A stretch of DNA of 64,000 bases from JAKANT01 sp035502095 (GTDB lineage Bacteria; Pseudomonadota; Gammaproteobacteria; Burkholderiales; Burkholderiaceae_F), in contig DATJUX010000043.1 of NCBI GenBank assembly GCA_035502095.1, forward strand, positions 394,766 through 458,765, read 5' to 3'. Position 1 is the stretch's first letter; each line of letters starts with the position of its first letter. Below are positions 60,652 to 64,000 of this stretch, in pieces. The notes below the pieces were generated by a model, which searched no databases, was not told where the DNA came from, and saw nothing but the letters and a program-made list of their open reading frames with translations. The translations under genes and the position numbers were made by a program.

Positions 60652-61467
60652 ATGGCAAAGATCATCGTGGTCACCTCCGGCAAGGGTGGCGTGGGCAAGA
60701 CCACCACCAGCGCCAGTTTTGCGGCGGGACTCGCATTGCGCGGCCACAAGACCGCCGTGATCGACTTCGACGTCGGACTGCGCAATCTCGACCTCATCAT
60801 GGGTTGCGAACGCCGCGTGGTGTACGACCTGATCAACGTGATCCAGAAGGAAGCGAGCCTGCATCAGGCGCTGATCAAGGACAAGCACTGCGACAACCTG
60901 TTCGTGCTGGCGGCCTCGCAGACCCGCGACAAGGAGGCGTTGGTCAAGGAGGGCGTCGAGCGCGTGCTCCAGGATCTGGTCGACATGGGCTTCGAGTACA
61001 TCATCTGCGATTCGCCGGCGGGCATCGAAACCGGCGCCATGATGGCGATGCATTTCGCCGACGAGGCGCTGGTGGTCACCAATCCCGAGGTTTCTTCGGT
61101 GCGCGATTCGGACCGCATCCTCGGGTTCCTCGCCTCCAAGACACGGCGTGCGATGGAGGGCAAGGATCCGGTCAAGGAGCATCTGCTGATCACCCGCTAC
61201 AACCCCACCCGCGTCGTCGACGGCCAGATGCTGTCGCTCGGCGACATCCAGGACATCCTGCGCATCGGACTGATCGGCGTGATCCCGGAGTCGGAGACCG
61301 TGCTCAACAGCTCCAACCAGGGCGTTCCGGCGATTCACATGAACGGGTCCGACGTGGCGGGCGCGTACAAGGACGTGGTGGGTCGGTTTCTCGGAGAAAG
61401 CCTGCCGATGCGCTTCGTCGACGCGGCGAAACCCTCGTTTTTCAAGCGCATCTTCGGCGCGAGGTAA
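60652..61467 (+). CDS. minD: septum site-determining ATPase MinD
   Basis: This 271-residue ATPase has the deviant Walker A SGKGGVGKTTTSA at residues 9-21, GLRNLDLIMGCERRVVYDLI and ICDSPAGIETGAMMAM. The C-terminal amphipathic membrane-targeting helix ends in FFKRIFGAR. It dimerises with ATP on the inner membrane, recruits MinC and is released by MinE. The length is typical. GGAAAGGA precedes the ATG. Confidence 0.97.
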   Translation: MAKIIVVTSGKGGVGKTTTSASFAAGLALRGHKTAVIDFDVGLRNLDLIMGCERRVVYDLINVIQKEASLHQALIKDKHCDNLFVLAASQTRDKEALVKEGVERVLQDLVDMGFEYIICDSPAGIETGAMMAMHFADEALVVTNPEVSSVRDSDRILGFLASKTRRAMEGKDPVKEHLLITRYNPTRVVDGQMLSLGDIQDILRIGLIGVIPESETVLNSSNQGVPAIHMNGSDVAGAYKDVVGRFLGESLPMRFVDAAKPSFFKRIFGAR

Positions 61468-61470
61468 GAC

Positions 61471-61731
61471 ATGTCGCTTCTTTCGTTCCTGCTTGGAGAA
61501 AAGAAAAAATCCGCCGCCGTCGCCAAGGAGCGCCTGCAGATCATCCTCGCGCACGAGCGCGCGGGCCGGCACCGCGGCCCGCACTACCTGGCGGCGCTGC
61601 AGAGCGAGCTGGTGGCGGTGATCTCGAAGTACGTGTCGATCAAGCCCGAGGAGATAAAGGTCCACCTGCAGCGCAAGGAAAACATAGAGCTGCTGGAGGT
61701 CAAGATCGAGTTGCCCGACGCGGCGGTCTAG
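61471..61731 (+). CDS. minE: cell division topological specificity factor MinE
   Basis: This 86-residue protein has the anti-MinCD part (MSLLSFLLGEKKKSAAVAKE and RLQIILAHERAG) and the topological-specificity domain (LQSELVAVISKYVSIKPEEI). It stimulates MinD ATPase and drives pole-to-pole oscillation. It starts three bases after minD. Its stop overlaps the end of a LysR relic on the other strand. Confidence 0.96.
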   Translation: MSLLSFLLGEKKKSAAVAKERLQIILAHERAGRHRGPHYLAALQSELVAVISKYVSIKPEEIKVHLQRKENIELLEVKIELPDAAV

Positions 61732-61910
61732 CTGGCGGCCGCGCGGGCGCGGCGACCCCGTTCGGGTTGCGCCGCGACGCTGCGGTGCAGATGCGCCACG
61801 AACGTCGTCGCGACCTCCGAGAGCGGTTCATCCTTGCGGGTGAGCAGCCCGAACGACTTGAGGTCGCGCCCGACGACGACCGGCAGGTCGACCAGCGGCT
61901 GGGCGCGCGC
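61728..61910 (-). pseudogene. C-terminal remnant of a LysR-family regulator
   Basis: The last 60 codons of a LysR-type substrate-binding domain survive: PLVDLPVVVGRDLKSFGLLT then RKDEPLSEVATTFVAHLHRS. Upstream, the frame loses similarity and there is no helix-turn-helix. It fills most of the 260-bp gap between minE and the SDR gene. It probably regulated the adjacent gene set once. No function is expected now. Confidence 0.65.
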
Positions 61911-61991
61911 CGGCCAGGAGATGCGCCTCGGCATCACGGGCCTCGGCGAGCAGCGGCAACGGACCGTTCCCGCGCGTATCGGAGGTGCACG

Positions 61992-62744
61992 ATGAATCAG
62001 CTCGACATGAAAAGCCGCGTCGCCGTCGTCACCGGAGGCGCACAGGGCATCGGCTATGCGGTGGCCGAGCGGATGCTCGACTCGGGCGCGGCGGTCTCGC
62101 TGTGGGATATCAACCGGGAGCGCCTTGCGCAGGCGCAGGCCGCGCTCGCCGGACGCGGCCGGGTCCGCGGCGAGGTAGTCGAGATCACCGACGTTGCCTC
62201 GGTCGACGCCGCAACGCACGCGACGCTGGCGCAGTTCGGGCGTCTCGATGCGCTCGTCAACAGCGCAGGGATCACCGGCGGCAACGGCACGACCTGGGAA
62301 CTCGCTCCTGAAGTCTGGCGCCAGGTGATCGAGGTGAACCTCATCGGCAGCTACCTCACGTGTCGCAGCGTCGTGCCGCACATGATCAAGGCGGGCTACG
62401 GGCGCATCGTCAACATCGCATCGGTGGCGGGCAAGGAAGGCAATCCGAACGCCTCCCACTACAGCGCCTCGAAGGCGGGCCTGATCGGGCTCACCAAGTC
62501 GCTCGGCAAGGAACTCGCGAAGACCGGCGTGCTGGTCAACGCCGTCACGCCGGCGGCCGCGAAGACCCCCATCTTCGATTCGATGAACCGCGAGCACATC
62601 GAATACATGCTGGCGCGCATCCCGATGGGACGTTTCCTCCAGGTGCAGGAGGCGGCATCGCTGATCGCCTGGCTGTGCACCGAGGACTGCGCGTTCAGCA
62701 CCGCCGCGGTGTTCGATCTGTCGGGCGGCCGATCGACGTATTAG
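61992..62744 (+). CDS. SDR-family NAD(P)-dependent oxidoreductase
   Basis: This 250-residue short-chain dehydrogenase has the cofactor motif TGGAQGIG at about residues 15-22, NSAGITGG, the catalytic Ser in NIASVAGKEGN, and YSASK with Tyr and Lys. GGAGG precedes ATG 61992. It resembles dehydrogenases of deoxysugar or keto-acid catabolism. Downstream fragments of rhamnonate dehydratase and rhamnose mutarotase genes suggest it was part of a non-phosphorylative L-rhamnose or L-fucose pathway, such as 2-keto-3-deoxy-acid dehydrogenase. That is inference. The gene itself is intact. Confidence 0.88.
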   Translation: MNQLDMKSRVAVVTGGAQGIGYAVAERMLDSGAAVSLWDINRERLAQAQAALAGRGRVRGEVVEITDVASVDAATHATLAQFGRLDALVNSAGITGGNGTTWELAPEVWRQVIEVNLIGSYLTCRSVVPHMIKAGYGRIVNIASVAGKEGNPNASHYSASKAGLIGLTKSLGKELAKTGVLVNAVTPAAAKTPIFDSMNREHIEYMLARIPMGRFLQVQEAASLIAWLCTEDCAFSTAAVFDLSGGRSTY

Positions 62745-62813
62745 ATATCTGCTTTGGCCGGCCGGTCTGCTGCTCGGCCCAACGCCACGCAGATCCGATC
62801 CGGAGTCGATTTC

Positions 62814-62876
62814 ATGGGGACACCTACCATCAGGCATCCGCGCCTTCACCCTGCGCGGCGCGGGCGTGGACTATCA
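62814..62876 (+). pseudogene. N-terminal remnant of L-rhamnonate dehydratase-like gene
   Basis: From ATG 62814 the frame reads MGTPTIR and, after a two-base deletion, IRAFTLRGAGVDYH. This is the start of enolase-superfamily sugar-acid dehydratases of the RhmD type (typically PTIKHVRAF..GGGADYHDQ). The gene breaks off at 62876, where another gene fragment begins. About 370 codons are missing. Confidence 0.6.
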
Positions 62877-62931
62877 CGGAGCAGATCGCGTTCAAGATGC
62901 ACCTCCTGCCGGGATGCGCCGAGGCGGTGCG
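62877..62931 (+). pseudogene. N-terminal remnant of L-rhamnose mutarotase
   Basis: The frame TEQIAFKMHLLPGCAEAV matches the opening of RhaM-type mutarotases (IAFKMxLxPGCxxEY). It is fused upstream to the dehydratase relic and downstream to a LacI-like relic. The next conserved segment (RHDEIWPEL) is missing. This is a recognisable but tiny fragment, so the call is moderate. Confidence 0.5.
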
Positions 62932-63090
62932 CCTGGTTGCGGCCAACCCGGAGCTCGATGCGATCTGCGCTCCGATCGCGCGTTTCGCGGTGGGCGCCCC
63001 TGCGCGCGGTTGCCGAAACCGGTCGCTGTGTCCCCGACGACGTGAAGGTCGCCACCGAAGAAGGAACTCGCGCGGCTGTCAGTGAGCGAA
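62932..63090 (+). pseudogene. C-terminal-domain remnant of a LacI-family regulator
   Basis: RLVAANPELDAICAPIARFA, then VGA in one frame and LRAVAETGRCVPDDVKVAT in the next, match the effector-binding domain of LacI proteins just before its end. A single extra C in a CCCC run (near 62996-63001) breaks the frame. The fragment ends around 63090 with no intact C-terminus. The last 147 bp before the CBS gene hold nothing recognised. Confidence 0.6.
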
Positions 63091-63237
63091 TTGCCGCCGG
63101 GCCGGCACCCGGTGTAGCGTTCGCCATTGTCGCGATCGGGTCGGGGACGGGTTGGCGGGGGTCAACGACCGCTTCGCGCGACACGTGCAACAGTGCACCG
63201 CATGGCCGCGGCATGACCCGGTCTCACGGAGATGGTA

Positions 63238-63966
63238 ATGGCTGAGAGCTCGCAACGCCTTCAACCGGCGCAGAAGGATCACTTCCTCGAGCGCATGCTG
63301 TATTTCCAGCCCGGCCAGCTGGGCCGCGACCAGCCCGCGCGACCGCACGATCAACCGCTCTCCGGCGCCTATGTTCCGCTGCACAGTTTCGTCGCGCGGC
63401 CGGGTGTCGGCTATTCGCTGCCGCGCCCGCGCACCGCGGCGCCGGTGCGGATCGACTCGCCCGCGACCGAGGTGATGACGGACCTGCGCCTCGTCACGGC
63501 GGTGACGATCAGTCCCCAGGCTTCGGTCGACGCCGCCAACCAGGTCATGATCGACAAGCGCGTGCGCGCGCTGTTCGTCGTCGACGACGCGACCCGTCAC
63601 ATCATGGGGGTGATCACCGCAACGGACATCCTCGGCGAGCGTCCGCTGCAAGTGGCGCAGCAGCAGGATGTCCACCGCGGCGAACTCGTCGCGCGCGACA
63701 TCATGACGGGCGCCGACAGGCTGGAAGTGCTCGACCTGCACGATGTCGCCCGCGCCCGGGTGGGCGACATCGTGGCGACGCTGCAGCATGCCGGCCGGCA
63801 GCATGCGCTCGTGGTCGAGGTCGCGGGCGGCGCCGCCGCCGGGGCGATGACGGTGTGCGGCATCTTCTCGCTGACGCAGATCGCGCGCCAGCTCGGCATT
63901 CCGCCGGGGCCGACGCACGACATCGCCTACACGTTCGCCGAGATCGAAAAGGCGATCGCCAGATAG
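63238..63966 (+). CDS. CBS-domain protein
   Basis: This 242-residue protein has an N-terminal 75-residue Pro/Arg-rich segment and two CBS motifs at about 80-150 (VMTDLRLVTAVTISPQASVD, then RALFVVDDATRHIMGVITAT) and about 155-235 (VARDIMTGADRLEVLDLHDV, HALVVEVAG, GIFSLTQIARQLG). CBS pairs bind adenine nucleotides and regulate other domains, but no enzyme is fused here. ATG 63238 has GGAGA upstream. Function is unknown; such proteins often act in energy sensing. Confidence 0.88.
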   Translation: MAESSQRLQPAQKDHFLERMLYFQPGQLGRDQPARPHDQPLSGAYVPLHSFVARPGVGYSLPRPRTAAPVRIDSPATEVMTDLRLVTAVTISPQASVDAANQVMIDKRVRALFVVDDATRHIMGVITATDILGERPLQVAQQQDVHRGELVARDIMTGADRLEVLDLHDVARARVGDIVATLQHAGRQHALVVEVAGGAAAGAMTVCGIFSLTQIARQLGIPPGPTHDIAYTFAEIEKAIAR

Positions 63967-63980
63967 CGAACACCGGGGCC

Positions 63981-64000
63981 GTGCCGGGGCGCCCCGGCAC
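63981..64000. terminator. perfect GC-rich palindrome after CBS gene
   Basis: A perfect 20-bp palindrome (arms GTGCCGGGG and CCCCGGCAC around GC) begins 14 bases after the CBS gene stop and reaches the window edge. It could form an 8-bp stem with a four-base loop and act as a terminator, but any T-run lies outside the window. Confidence 0.5.

Overview
The window is high-GC chromosomal DNA with dense, short-spaced operons. It most likely comes from a betaproteobacterium of Burkholderiales type. The evidence is the order minC-minD-minE, a fimT-pilV-pilW-pilX-pilY1-pilE minor-pilin operon, a tctBA pair, an ACAD10/11-type fatty-acid operon, DUF1127 mini-proteins and a selenocysteine formate dehydrogenase. 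No rRNA, tRNA, CRISPR array, phage or complete insertion sequence was recognised.

Layout. 1-3417 (minus): a sugar ABC importer operon (binding lipoprotein, two permeases, terminal LacI regulator) preceded by two identical operator-like sites. 3649-9241: a P-loop sugar/nucleoside-type kinase, DUF1015, a TPR-GGDEF diguanylate cyclase and a divergent GH13 alpha-glucosidase. 9267-18508: ABC1 kinase, aroQ, RidA, tctBA, small VOC and SRPBCC proteins, two truncated genes, and an ECF sigma/anti-sigma pair divergent from an MBL-fold protein. 18549-27905: a PQQ-type sugar dehydrogenase, a four-PAS hybrid histidine kinase, a broken chemoreceptor and several small proteins.

28190-35528: an envelope lipid and glycan neighbourhood (LplT, GT4 glycosyltransferase, membrane-tethered class III aminotransferase, phosphatidylserine decarboxylase, UDP-glucose dehydrogenase). 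36321-39559: a membrane Ser/Thr kinase translationally coupled to an OmpA-type lipoprotein. 39872-46217: an acyl-CoA catabolic operon. 46753-52920: minor pilins with a large PilY1 that starts with a lectin-like domain. 52958-59077 (minus): formate dehydrogenase (selenocysteine alpha subunit, FeS beta, cytochrome b gamma, FdhE, GcvH-like protein). 59837-61731: minCDE. 61992-63966: an isolated SDR, fragments of a deoxysugar locus, and a CBS-domain protein.

A recurring theme is gene decay. Between intact genes lie short recognisable ends of lost genes: an enoyl-CoA hydratase C-terminus, an APH-type phosphotransferase N-terminus, a PHA-depolymerase N-terminus, a LysR C-terminus, and a rhamnonate-dehydratase/rhamnose-mutarotase/LacI patchwork. 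There is also a chemoreceptor with two frameshifts and a stop, plus two truncated genes. The best leads for follow-up are the selenocysteine Fdh operon with its GcvH-like partner, the lectin-headed PilY1, the kinase/OmpA pair, the lipid-enzyme pair with overlapping start codons, and the deoxysugar gene graveyard.
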